Origin: Clostridiales bacterium
GTDB lineage: Bacteria > Bacillota > Clostridia > Christensenellales > Aristaeellaceae
Length of the DNA stretch: 6,993 nucleotides
Direction: 5' to 3'
NCBI GenBank assembly: GCA_022776785.1
Contig: JALFHA010000082.1
Location: forward strand, 1-6,993
The notes under the pieces were generated by a model, which saw only the letters and a program-made list of their open reading frames with translations, did not search any database and was not told where the DNA came from. Every line of letters begins with the position of its first letter. The stretch's first letter is position 1. This document shows positions 1-5,775 of the stretch, one piece after another. The position numbers were made by a program, and so were the translations under genes.

Positions 1-186
1 CCACATGCCCTTTTCCCAGCCATCGGGCACATTGCTCGTGACGGCGGAAAAATCGCCGTTCTCGAGCAGGTTGCCCTGTACAGCCTCCGCGTCCTGCGGC
101 GTGCGCAGCATAAACGCCGCGCCAACGGCCAGCAGCGCCGCCAAAAGCACGATCACCAGCGCGATCCGCCTGTTCGTTCTGTTCAT
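1..186 (-). CDS. Unrecognised membrane-anchored or secreted protein, N-terminal part only
   Basis: Only the first 62 codons are in the window; the gene runs off the left edge. The start ATG at 186-184 is preceded by GGGAGG at good spacing. The N-terminus is basic (MNRTNRR), followed by one hydrophobic segment at about residues 8-25, which is either an uncleaved membrane anchor or a signal peptide. After it comes a polar stretch containing NLLENGDFS and PDGW. Sequences of the kind 'N-L-NGDF...PDGW' often open a beta-sandwich carbohydrate-binding-like domain in surface proteins of Bacillota; that resemblance is inference from a short piece. The gene begins 23 bases after the yraN stop on the same strand, so it probably belongs to the same transcript. 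No function can be assigned. Confidence that the gene is real is good; confidence in any product name is low. Confidence 0.7.
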   Translation of the reverse strand, partial: MNRTNRRIALVIVLLAALLAVGAAFMLRTPQDAEAVQGNLLENGDFSAVTSNVPDGWEKGMW

Positions 187-209
187 GAATCCGCCTCCCG
201 TTGGCCGCC

Positions 210-584
210 TCAAAACACCGGCCCCTGATAGGGGAACGCGTTGACGATGTGCGTCACATCCGCCCCCTGAATCTCGATCACGTCAAAGCGCGCCTGCCTG
301 TCCATCAGTCCGCGCTGCGCCATGAACTCCAGCGCGCCCTTCGAAATCCTGCGCTGCTTGGCGGGCGTGACGGCTTCCCGGCCCGTTCCGGCGCGGCCTC
401 CCCTGCGCAGCTTGACCTCGACGAACACCAGCACGCTGCCGTCAAGCGCCACAAGGTCGATCTCCGCGCCGCGCACCGCCACATTGCGCGCCACGATGCG
501 GTAGCCCTTGCGCGTCAGCTCCTGCTCCGCGCGTACCTCGCCGAGCACGCCGCGCGCGTGCGCATTCAGCCTGCCGCCCTCCAC
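210..584 (-). CDS. yraN: YraN family (UPF0102) nuclease-fold protein
   Basis: A small protein of about 119-127 residues, normal for the UPF0102/YraN family, whose cellular role is not settled. The fold is restriction-endonuclease-like. Numbered from the GTG at 584, the family marks visible are RGVLGE (11-16), KGYRIVARN (26-34), the GAEIDL motif (39-44, acidic E41 and D43), FVEVK (54-58, the E-x-K part of a PD-(D/E)xK site), K76 and RFDVIEI (99-105). The start is uncertain. GTG 593 overlaps the rnhB stop, and GTG 584 lies just after it. A CTG at 569-567 would give a protein beginning MNAHARG, as in relatives, and has GGAGGG at 582-577 with ideal 7-base spacing. GTG 584 is given as a compromise. 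The gene follows rnhB directly, the usual Bacillota order, so it is cotranscribed and perhaps translationally coupled. Confidence 0.92.
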   Translation of the reverse strand: MEGGRLNAHARGVLGEVRAEQELTRKGYRIVARNVAVRGAEIDLVALDGSVLVFVEVKLRRGGRAGTGREAVTPAKQRRISKGALEFMAQRGLMDRQARFDVIEIQGADVTHIVNAFPYQGPVF

Positions 585-586
585 GC

Positions 587-1213
587 TCAGCACCCCGTAT
601 CCACAAAGTGCCCGATGAACGAGCGCCTGTGGATGGGCGAGGGGCCATAGGCGCGCAGCGCGGCGATGTGCTCCGCCGTGCCGTAGCCCTTGTTCTTCGC
701 CAGAGCATACTGCGGATACTGCGCATCCAGCTCGCGCATGATCCGATCCCGCGTCACCTTCGCCAGAATCGACGCCGCCGCGATGGAGTAGCACTGCGCG
801 TCGCCGTGGACAATACCCCGCACCTCACCGCGCACGTCGAGCGAGCTCACCGCGTCCACGAGGAACAGGCCGCAGGGCGCGTCCTTCGCAGCCTCGGCCA
901 TCGCCCATTTGGTCGCCTGAAGGATGTTCATCCGGTCGATGTCCTCCGGCGAGGCCAGCGCCACGCGGGCATAGACGGCCGTCTCCATGATCTGATCGTA
1001 GAGCGCCTCGCGCCGCTTTTCAGTCAGCTTCTTGCTGTCGTCCACATAGAGCAGCAGCGGCTCGGGCGGCATCACCACGCAGGCGGCGGCTACGGGGCCG
1101 CACAGCGGGCCGCGCCCGGCCTCATCGATCCCGGCAAACGCGAGACCGCTCTGCCATATCTCCCTGTCCATGCGGGAGATCTCCTCCCGCCGCGCCTCCC
1201 AGTCCTTTTTCAT
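587..1213 (-). CDS. rnhB: Ribonuclease HII
   Basis: A cytoplasmic endonuclease that cuts the RNA strand of RNA-DNA hybrids and removes ribonucleotides misincorporated into DNA. The protein is 208 residues, normal for the family. The catalytic carboxylates are all visible: D30 and E31 in GIDEAGRGP (28-36), D120 in LFLVDA (116-121) and D138 in HGDAQCYSIAAAS (136-148). The adjoining LAKVTRD (150-156) is the family signature, and the DDSKKL block (58-63) is also typical. A short helical N-terminal extension precedes the core from residue 1 to about 22. The ATG at 1213-1211 overlaps the rbgA stop as ATGA, a classic sign of translational coupling. The open frame extends upstream to 1315, but that part lies inside rbgA and matches nothing in the family, so the ATG is the better start. 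The gene ends just before yraN. Confidence 0.97.
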   Translation of the reverse strand: MKKDWEARREEISRMDREIWQSGLAFAGIDEAGRGPLCGPVAAACVVMPPEPLLLYVDDSKKLTEKRREALYDQIMETAVYARVALASPEDIDRMNILQATKWAMAEAAKDAPCGLFLVDAVSSLDVRGEVRGIVHGDAQCYSIAAASILAKVTRDRIMRELDAQYPQYALAKNKGYGTAEHIAALRAYGPSPIHRRSFIGHFVDTGC

Positions 1214-2109
1214 GCGTTGCCTCCTGCGGCAGGCGCGCGCTGGAGCGTGACGCGCCCCAGCTTGCCCGCACGAAACTCGTCGAGCACCACCGCCGCGCCC
1301 CTGTCCGTATCGCACACGCCGCCGGGCAGCAGCCAGCCGCGCCCGCGGCAGACGGCCTCCAGAAGCGCAAGCCCGGCGAGCGGCTCCCCGCCCGTCTCCC
1401 GGATGCGGAAGCGCGCGACAGCTGCGTCATGCTTATTGGCCATCAGCCACTCGAGCAGATGGATGGCAAGCAGCTGCTGATCCATCGCCTGCTCGCCGAT
1501 GGTGCCCACAAACGCGAGTGCCTGCGCGTCCCGCTGATCCTCCAGATTCGGCCAGAGCAGGCCAGGGGTATCCAGCAGCTCCAGATAGGGCGTGATGCGC
1601 ACCCACTGGTTGCTGCGCGTCACACCGGGACGGTCGCCCGTTCTGGCGATGGTCGAGCCGTTGATGCGGTTGGTGAAGGTGGATTTGCCCACGTTGGGCA
1701 CACCCACGATCATCACGCGCACAGTCTTGCGCACGCCGCGCTGCGCCATGCGCTCCACCATGTCCTGCGTCAGCCGCTCCACGCGCGCAACCACGTCCTT
1801 CGCGCGCCCGCGCACGCTGTCAAAGCTCATCGCTTCAATCCCCTGCGCGCGGTAGGCGGCCAGCCATGCGCGTGTCTGCGCCTCCTCGGCCAAATCAGCC
1901 TTGCCCAGCACCAGCAAATGCCACTTGCCTGCAATCAGCTTGCCCAGGTCCGGATTGCGGCTGGCCCGGGGGATGCGCGCATCGCACAGCTCCACCACCG
2001 CGTCCACGCGGCTGAGCTGCTCGGCAAGCAGCCTTTTGGCGCGCGCCATGTGGCCGGGATACCAGTTGATCTTCCTGTCCTGCGCGCGCAGCATCGTCTC
2101 GTCGTTCAT
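1210..2109 (-). CDS. rbgA: Ribosome biogenesis GTPase RbgA (YlqF), circularly permuted
   Basis: A GTPase required for late assembly of the 50S ribosomal subunit in Bacillota, acting in the cytoplasm on the pre-50S particle. The protein is 299 residues, slightly longer than typical relatives. The circularly permuted order is clear: N-terminal WYPGHM (16-21), the G4 position as LGKAD (68-72), then G1 GVPNVGKST (136-144), G2 as PGVT (161-164) and G3 DTPG (180-183). A C-terminal helical domain follows, from about residue 205. The G4 box normally reads NKxD; here it is GKAD, with glycine encoded by GGC. The ATG at 2109 has GGAGG six to seven bases upstream. The same frame continues upstream to 2472, but that part runs through rplS in another frame and is not coding. 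The gene lies downstream of rplS but beyond a terminator, and its stop overlaps the rnhB start. Confidence 0.96.
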   Translation of the reverse strand: MNDETMLRAQDRKINWYPGHMARAKRLLAEQLSRVDAVVELCDARIPRASRNPDLGKLIAGKWHLLVLGKADLAEEAQTRAWLAAYRAQGIEAMSFDSVRGRAKDVVARVERLTQDMVERMAQRGVRKTVRVMIVGVPNVGKSTFTNRINGSTIARTGDRPGVTRSNQWVRITPYLELLDTPGLLWPNLEDQRDAQALAFVGTIGEQAMDQQLLAIHLLEWLMANKHDAAVARFRIRETGGEPLAGLALLEAVCRGRGWLLPGGVCDTDRGAAVVLDEFRAGKLGRVTLQRAPAAGGNA

Positions 2110-2183
2110 CGTGAACCTCCGGTTTTTCTGCCTATACAGACGGATTGAAAGGGAAAAACCCTTCACCATTTTTTGAAAAAAGG

Positions 2184-2214
2184 AAAAAAAGAACCGCCGG
2201 AAAACCCCGGCGGT
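2184..2214 (-). terminator. Rho-independent terminator after rplS
   Basis: On the minus strand an 8-bp perfect stem, ACCGCCGG against CCGGCGGT (2214-2207 with 2200-2193), closes a 6-base loop and is followed by a run of seven T after TC (2190-2184). It starts 14 bases after the rplS stop. It should end most rplS transcripts before rbgA, leaving rbgA to readthrough or to a weak promoter of its own. The only rbgA promoter trace I see is a poor TATAGG at 2136-2131 without a credible -35. Confidence 0.85.
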
Positions 2215-2227
2215 CCTAAAAGCACAA

Positions 2228-2569
2228 TTACTTCTCCTTAATCTTGGCGGCCTTGCCGGACAGATTACGCAGATAGTACAGCTTCGCACGGCGAACCTTG
2301 CCGCGGCGCAGCACCGTAATCTTGTCAAGACGCGGGGAATGCAGCGGGAAGGTGCGCTCCACACCGATGCCGTAGGAAACACGGCGGAGGGTGAAGGTCT
2401 CGCGGACGCTGCCGTTGCGCTTAGCGATGCAGATGCCCTCGAACGCCTGAAGACGCTCGCGCTCGCCCTCAACGACCTTCACCATCACACGCAGGGTATC
2501 GCCCACGTTGAACTTGGGAAGATCCTTCTTGAGCTGCTCGCTCTCGATCGCACGGATGATCTCACTCAT
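2228..2569 (-). CDS. rplS: 50S ribosomal protein L19
   Basis: A structural protein of the large ribosomal subunit, located at the interface with the 30S subunit. It is 113 residues, the usual length. Recognisable blocks in order are the N-terminal helix SEIIRAIESEQLKKD, then FNVGDTLRV, GERERLQAFEGI, RRVSYGIGVERTFPLHSP, RRGKVRRAKLYYLR and a short lysine-rich tail. The ATG at 2569 gives the standard family N-terminus. An in-frame ATG at 2602 would add eleven residues foreign to the family and would put the AAGGAG ribosome binding site inside the gene, so it is rejected. In many bacteria rplS ends an rpsP-rimM-trmD-rplS operon. Here it has its own strong promoter and the gene upstream is a solute-binding protein, so it leads the transcription unit. 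Confidence 0.98.
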   Translation of the reverse strand: MSEIIRAIESEQLKKDLPKFNVGDTLRVMVKVVEGERERLQAFEGICIAKRNGSVRETFTLRRVSYGIGVERTFPLHSPRLDKITVLRRGKVRRAKLYYLRNLSGKAAKIKEK

Positions 2570-2647
2570 GTGTCGATTTCTCCTTTCCTCATAGACGTTC
2601 ATTCACGGCGCGACTTTGCCGCCAGCGGAACGCCCGTTTCATACGGG
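2570..2647 (-). promoter_or_regulatory. rplS 5' leader, possible L19 autoregulatory leader
   Basis: About 75 bases separate the expected transcription start (near 2645) from the rplS ATG. The leader can form CCCGT-ATGAA-ACGGG (2647-2633), although this stem reaches the transcription start itself. It can also form GCGGC-AAA-GTCGC (2622-2610, one G-U pair). It ends in GAGGAAAGGAGAAA, the ribosome binding site. L19 leader RNAs that regulate rplS are known in Bacillota. This stretch is in the right place and of suitable length, but I cannot match it to that family by eye. Confidence 0.3.
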
Positions 2648-2651
2648 GGCT

Positions 2652-2681
2652 ATTATAGCATGTTTTCCCGTCGTTTGGCAA
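2652..2681 (-). promoter_or_regulatory. Strong extended -10 promoter of rplS
   Basis: On the minus strand, TTGCCA (2681-2676, five of six consensus bases) is followed after 18 bases by a perfect TATAAT (2657-2652). A TGC sits directly before it, giving an extended -10. Upstream, from about 2685 to 2729, A-tracts recur (centres near 2690, 2696, 2708, 2718 and 2727), roughly in helical phase. They could bend the DNA or act as an UP element. This fits a highly expressed ribosomal protein gene. Confidence 0.88.
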
Positions 2682-2742
2682 GAGAAATTTTTTCTTTCGG
2701 GTCAGTTTTTGCAGGTTTTTTCTGTTTTTCTGCGCCTTCGCG

Positions 2743-3906
2743 CTATTTCAGGGCGCGCATCGCCGCGCGGATTCCCCGCTCGGCCTGCCCCGCGTCCTGC
2801 TCGCCTGCGATCACATCGCCAACCGCCTGGGCAAGCAGGCCGCGCAGCGTGCTGCCCGCATCCGTCGCGTCAAGCGGCGGCAGCCACTGCGCGCCGTCGC
2901 GCCAGATGGCGCGCTCCTGCGGCATCAGCCATGCCTGCTCCTCATCCGTCAGCCGCCGCAGCGCCGTAAGCGAGAGCAGTGCCTGCGCGCTGCGTTCCGA
3001 GCGGAACACCGCCGCACCGATGACCTCAAAGGCGCGCACGCTCTCGCCGCTCGACGAGGGATACGGCCGCTCGATCAGCTCCACGCCTGCGCGCTCGAGC
3101 CCCACGGCGCTGCGCTGCGCCTCTACCTGCGTCCAGTCGATGAAGAAGGCCGTCTCCCCTGCCGCAAAGTGCTCAAGCGCCTCCTGGCGGCTCTGCGCCA
3201 CGCCGATCAGCCCCTGACCGACCATGATCTGCAGCCACGCCAGCCCCTCCAGCGCCGCGCTGCCCTCGTCATAGCAGCCGTCCGCATCCAGCATCGCGCC
3301 GCCGCCGATAGCCTGCATCAGCGCCTCCAGCGCCGCGCCGTCGTCCTCGCCCTCCAGCCAGATCTCCATGCCGGGCGCACCGTCCAGCGCGAAATCCTCG
3401 AGCATCTGGTTCAGCTCCATCGGATACCAGACCGGGTGCTCCATGTCGTCAAGCAGGCTGCCATAGCTGCGCCGGGCCAGCAGCCGCGCATTGACAGCCA
3501 TCTGCCTGTGGCTGGCCCAGAGCGGGCGCATGAACAGCGTGCTGCCCAGCGTGCAGCAGTCAAGCACCTCCTGCTGCACGCGCTCCCGCTCCATGGCCTC
3601 CTCGTCATCAAGCGCCAGCAGCAGCCCCTCCTTCGCCCACGCCAGCGCCTCGCCCGGCGAACAGATGGCGATCTGCGGCGCGCGGTCGGAGAGCACCAGC
3701 TCGCGCAGGCTCACGCCGTCCTCGCCGAGCAACGCCGTCCACGTCCCCTGCGGAAGCTCCTCATTCAGCCACGCAGCCAGCCGCTGCGCCTCCTGCCGGT
3801 CCATCGCGCCCTGCGCGATATACACTCGCATCTCCTCCTGCGCCGAGGCCGCCGCGCCGCAGAGCAGCAAAAAAGCCAGCGCCAGCGCCACAAAACCCTT
3901 CTTCAC
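2743..3906 (-). CDS. Secreted extracellular solute-binding protein (ABC type, family 1-like), orphan
   Basis: A 387-residue protein with a signal peptide (MKK, hydrophobic 5-19, probable cleavage after ASA at 20-22). The only nearby cysteine, C16 in LLLC, does not make a proper lipobox. The mature part resembles sugar or peptide ABC binding proteins of the large cluster that includes family 1. Marks are PQIAICSPGEALAWAKEGLLLAL (77-99, the 'PDvv..... G.L..L' block) and MAVNARLL (136-143). Further on come the helix SAALEGLAWLQIMVGQGLI (216-234) and FAAGETAFFIDW (247-258), the very typical 'F..G.aAm...W' block. The GTG at 3906 is chosen because AAGGAGGG precedes it by six bases; no ATG fits. No permease or ATPase follows: the next gene downstream is rplS. 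The partners must be elsewhere, or it acts as a sensor or scavenger. Ligand unknown. The fold call is inference from motifs. Confidence 0.75.
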   Translation of the reverse strand: MKKGFVALALAFLLLCGAAASAQEEMRVYIAQGAMDRQEAQRLAAWLNEELPQGTWTALLGEDGVSLRELVLSDRAPQIAICSPGEALAWAKEGLLLALDDEEAMERERVQQEVLDCCTLGSTLFMRPLWASHRQMAVNARLLARRSYGSLLDDMEHPVWYPMELNQMLEDFALDGAPGMEIWLEGEDDGAALEALMQAIGGGAMLDADGCYDEGSAALEGLAWLQIMVGQGLIGVAQSRQEALEHFAAGETAFFIDWTQVEAQRSAVGLERAGVELIERPYPSSSGESVRAFEVIGAAVFRSERSAQALLSLTALRRLTDEEQAWLMPQERAIWRDGAQWLPPLDATDAGSTLRGLLAQAVGDVIAGEQDAGQAERGIRAAMRALK

Positions 3907-3912
3907 GCTCTT

Positions 3913-3956
3913 CCCTCCTTGTCCTGTTGCTTCATGTATATACAGGACAGGGAGGA
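3913..3956 (-). repeat. Inverted repeat over the start region of the orphan binding-protein gene
   Basis: On the minus strand TGTCCTGT (3949-3942) and ACAGGACA (3927-3920) are perfect 8-base inverted arms around a 14-base loop. Beyond one A-C mismatch the pairing resumes for six more pairs (3956-3951 with 3918-3913, including one G-U), and these take in the whole GGAGGG ribosome binding site. It could be a hairpin hiding the ribosome binding site, or a protein operator, since the arms also flank a candidate -10. Confidence 0.6.
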
Positions 3957-3966
3957 CGCATGACAA
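3937..3966 (-). promoter_or_regulatory. Candidate promoter of the orphan binding-protein gene
   Basis: On the minus strand TTGTCA (3966-3961, five of six consensus bases) is followed after 18 bases by TATATA (3942-3937, four of six). It would start transcription near 3930, about 24 bases before the GTG. It lies just past the terminator of the upstream operon, as expected for an independent gene. The weak -10 and long spacer would suit a regulated promoter. Confidence 0.5.
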
Positions 3967-4005
3967 AAAGCGGGCGACGTCCGTTTCACGCAGGCACCGC
4001 CATGC

Positions 4006-4032
4006 AAAAGGCGCGGACGTTGCGTCCGCGCC
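4006..4032 (-). terminator. Rho-independent terminator of the amino-acid transporter operon
   Basis: On the minus strand GGCGCGGACG and CGTCCGCGCC (4032-4023 with 4019-4010) form a perfect 10-bp stem with a CAA loop, followed by TTTT (4009-4006). It lies 19 bases after the ATPase stop and closes the operon. The T-run is short but the stem is very stable. Confidence 0.85.
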
Positions 4033-4051
4033 AGAGAAGGGCGTCTGATCC

Positions 4052-4783
4052 TTACAGCATACTCTTGAGGAATGCCTGAAGCCGCTCGGACTTCGGCGCG
4101 CCGAGCACGTCCGCGGGCGCACCCTGCTCGCAGATGACACCGCCGTCCATGAAGACGACCTGATGCGCCACCGCGCGCGCGAAGCCCATCTCGTGCGTAA
4201 CCACGAGCATCGTCAGGCCCTCCTGCGCGAGCGTCTGCATGACGGCGAGCACCTCGCCGACCATCTCCGGGTCGAGCGCGCTGGTCGGCTCGTCAAAGAG
4301 GATGACCTCCGGGTCCATCGCCAGCGCGCGGGCGATGGCGACGCGCTGCTTCTGTCCGCCGGAGAGCTGGCGGGGCTTGGCGTCCACATAGGCGTCCATG
4401 CCCACCTTTTTGAGGTACTTGAGCGCGTTGGCCTCGCTCTCCTGCTTGGTTCGGCCAAGCACCTTCATCTGCCCGGTCATGCAGTTGTGCAGCACGTTCA
4501 TGTTGCCGAACAGGTTGAACTGCTGGAACACCATGCCCACGCGCGCGTGATAGCGCGGCATGTTCACGCCGCCGGTGAGGATGTTCTCGCCATGGTAGAG
4601 GATCTCGCCCGCATCGGGCATCTCCAGCAGGTTGATGCAGCGCAGCAGCGTCGATTTGCCCGAGCCGGAGGAGCCGATGATGCAGGTGACCTCGCCCTTG
4701 TTGGCGGAAAAATCGATACCCTTGAGGACCTCGTGGCTGCCGAACGCCTTGTGCAGGTTTTTGACCTCGATCACGGATTCCAT
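4052..4783 (-). CDS. Polar amino-acid ABC transporter ATP-binding protein (GlnQ/HisP type)
   Basis: The cytoplasmic ATPase that powers amino-acid import. It is 243 residues, the standard length. Motifs in order are the A-loop aromatic F14, Walker A GSSGSGKST (37-45), Q-loop VFQQFNLF (85-92, Q87) and signature LSGGQ (140-144). These are followed by Walker B ILFDEP (161-166, catalytic E165), D-loop SALD (168-171) and switch H197 in THEMGFAR (196-203). THEMGFAR is typical of the polar amino-acid subfamily. All catalytic residues are present. The ATG at 4783 overlaps the end of the permease gene by 13 bases, and AGGAGGTG lies about nine bases upstream inside the permease gene, indicating coupled translation. 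It is the last gene of the operon. Which amino acid is carried cannot be read from this subunit. Confidence 0.97.
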   Translation of the reverse strand: MESVIEVKNLHKAFGSHEVLKGIDFSANKGEVTCIIGSSGSGKSTLLRCINLLEMPDAGEILYHGENILTGGVNMPRYHARVGMVFQQFNLFGNMNVLHNCMTGQMKVLGRTKQESEANALKYLKKVGMDAYVDAKPRQLSGGQKQRVAIARALAMDPEVILFDEPTSALDPEMVGEVLAVMQTLAQEGLTMLVVTHEMGFARAVAHQVVFMDGGVICEQGAPADVLGAPKSERLQAFLKSML

Positions 4784-5598
4784 CGTTTTTCCACCTCCTC
4801 GGCGTTCTCGCGGGAGACGACGATCTCCGCGCGGCTGTCGCTCTGCGAGCCATGAATGACGTAGTTGTCCGGGCCGTCCATCTTGCGCTCGATGAAGCGC
4901 AGGATGCGGCTGACCGTCAGCGTCAGGATCAGGTAGATGACCGCAATGATGAAGTAGACCTCAAAGTAGCGGTAGTACGCGCCCGCCGCGCTCTTGGCCT
5001 GGAAGAACAGCTCCGAAACGGAGATGACGTTGAGCACGGAGGAATCCTTGATGTTGACGATGAGCTCATTGCCCACGCTGGGCAGGATGTTGCGGATGGC
5101 CTGCGGCAGCACGACGGTGGTCATCGTCTGCCAGTGGGTCATACCGATGGCGTGCGCGGCCTCGAACTGGCCCTTGTCGATGGAGATGACGCCGCCGCGG
5201 ATGATCTCGGCCATGTACGCGCCGGTATTGATGGAGATGATGAAGATGGCGGCGAAGGTCGTATCCATGTACATGCCCGCGTACTGCGCGCCGTAGTAGA
5301 TGACGACGGCCTGCACGATCATCGGCGTGCCGCGGAAGACCTGAATATACGCGCCCAGCAGCAGCTGCACGGCCTTGAGCAGCGCGTCGCGCACGGCAGC
5401 GGCGGCGGACTTGCGCCCGAGCGAGGGCATGGGCGAGGTCGCGCGCACGATAGCCACGAGCAGGCCGATGATGAAGCCGAAAATCGTGCCCGTCAGCGCG
5501 ATGAGCAGCGTCATGCCCGTGCCGCGCAGAAAGAGCATTCCGTACTTCTGAAGCAGGAAGGCGACCCATCCAAAGAAGGATGTGGAGGCTGTTGGCAT
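4771..5598 (-). CDS. Polar amino-acid ABC transporter permease (HisM/GlnP type)
   Basis: The membrane channel subunit of the importer, 275 residues, longer than the roughly 215-230 usual in the family. A first membrane segment lies at about residues 29-51 and a second at about 79-103, with the family motif RGTP at 89-92. A third follows at about 114-127 with NTGAYMAE (124-131). The cytoplasmic EAA loop, which docks on the ATPase, is GQFEAAHAIGM (143-153) followed by VLPQAIRNILPSVGNE. The last membrane segment is about 212-233. Extra length sits in a polar, alanine-rich loop at about 55-77 and in a hydrophilic tail at about 237-275. The ATG at 5598 has AGAGGGG at suitable spacing. A single permease gene suggests a homodimeric channel. 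The gene lies downstream of the binding protein after a structured 266-base gap. Confidence 0.96.
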   Translation of the reverse strand: MPTASTSFFGWVAFLLQKYGMLFLRGTGMTLLIALTGTIFGFIIGLLVAIVRATSPMPSLGRKSAAAAVRDALLKAVQLLLGAYIQVFRGTPMIVQAVVIYYGAQYAGMYMDTTFAAIFIISINTGAYMAEIIRGGVISIDKGQFEAAHAIGMTHWQTMTTVVLPQAIRNILPSVGNELIVNIKDSSVLNVISVSELFFQAKSAAGAYYRYFEVYFIIAVIYLILTLTVSRILRFIERKMDGPDNYVIHGSQSDSRAEIVVSRENAEEVEKRWNP

Positions 5599-5633
5599 GG
5601 TTGATCCCCTCTCTTAATTCAACGCAGAAAGGG

Positions 5634-5653
5634 CTGCCGGGAGGCCCCGGCAG
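5634..5653 (-). promoter_or_regulatory. GC-rich intercistronic hairpin before the permease gene
   Basis: On the minus strand CTGCCGGG and CCCGGCAG form a perfect 8-bp stem with a 4-base loop, followed by CCCTTTC. The T-run is too short for a full terminator. It may act as a partial terminator or as a block to RNA decay, lowering permease and ATPase output relative to the binding protein. It ends about 35 bases before the permease ATG. Confidence 0.6.
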
Positions 5654-5680
5654 TCCGTATCTGGCTTTTGCGCTTTACTA

Positions 5681-5775
5681 TAAAAGTCCTTCCGCAAAGC
5701 TTCGGACTCGGTCGCAAAGCAACGGGACTTACATCACTTGGTCGGTGATGCAATCGGCATCATGCCGATTTACTC
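5681..5775 (-). repeat. Structured 95-nt tandem repeat, copy B (permease-proximal)
   Basis: The second of two adjoining 95-base copies on the transcribed strand. Numbering from its first base at 5775, it can form three stems in a row. Hairpin 1 is AATCGGC-ATGAT-GCCGATT (6-24). Hairpin 2 is GCATCAC-CGACCAA-GTGATGT (25-45, G-U at the base). Hairpin 3 is GTTGC-TTT-GCGAC (53-65). AGTCC (68-72) can also pair with GGACT (87-91). It differs from copy A at 9 of 95 positions. The bases AGTAAA recur exactly 95 bases further on (5679-5674), so a third copy may once have begun there. Confidence 0.85.

Noticed and set aside
201..1480. Long plus-strand open frames at 201-650 and 608-1480
   Set aside because: They lie opposite yraN and rnhB, are rich in R, H, A and Q as expected from the reverse of GC-rich coding DNA, and show no family motifs or ribosome binding sites.
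2131..2159. Promoter for rbgA (TATAGG at 2136-2131)
   Set aside because: No acceptable -35 is found at 16 to 18 bases; kept only as a weak possibility in the terminator entry.
2146..2176. Plus-strand terminator (AAGGG-AAAAA-CCCTT then a T-run)
   Set aside because: The stem is only five pairs, the T-run is six bases away, and no plus-strand gene leads into it.
2688..2729. T-runs on the plus strand as terminators
   Set aside because: No stem precedes them; they read better as A-tracts upstream of the rplS promoter.
2743..2760. Terminator just after the orphan binding-protein stop
   Set aside because: GCGC-GAAG-GCGC follows the stop but is succeeded by A-rich, not T-rich, sequence on the minus strand.
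2339..3963. Plus-strand open frames at 2339-3217 and 3169-3963
   Set aside because: They are shadows of rplS and the orphan binding protein, with no recognisable protein features.
4852..5604. Plus-strand open frame opposite the permease gene
   Set aside because: Its composition is dominated by D, H, R, A and V, mirroring the permease codons; the permease reading is certain.
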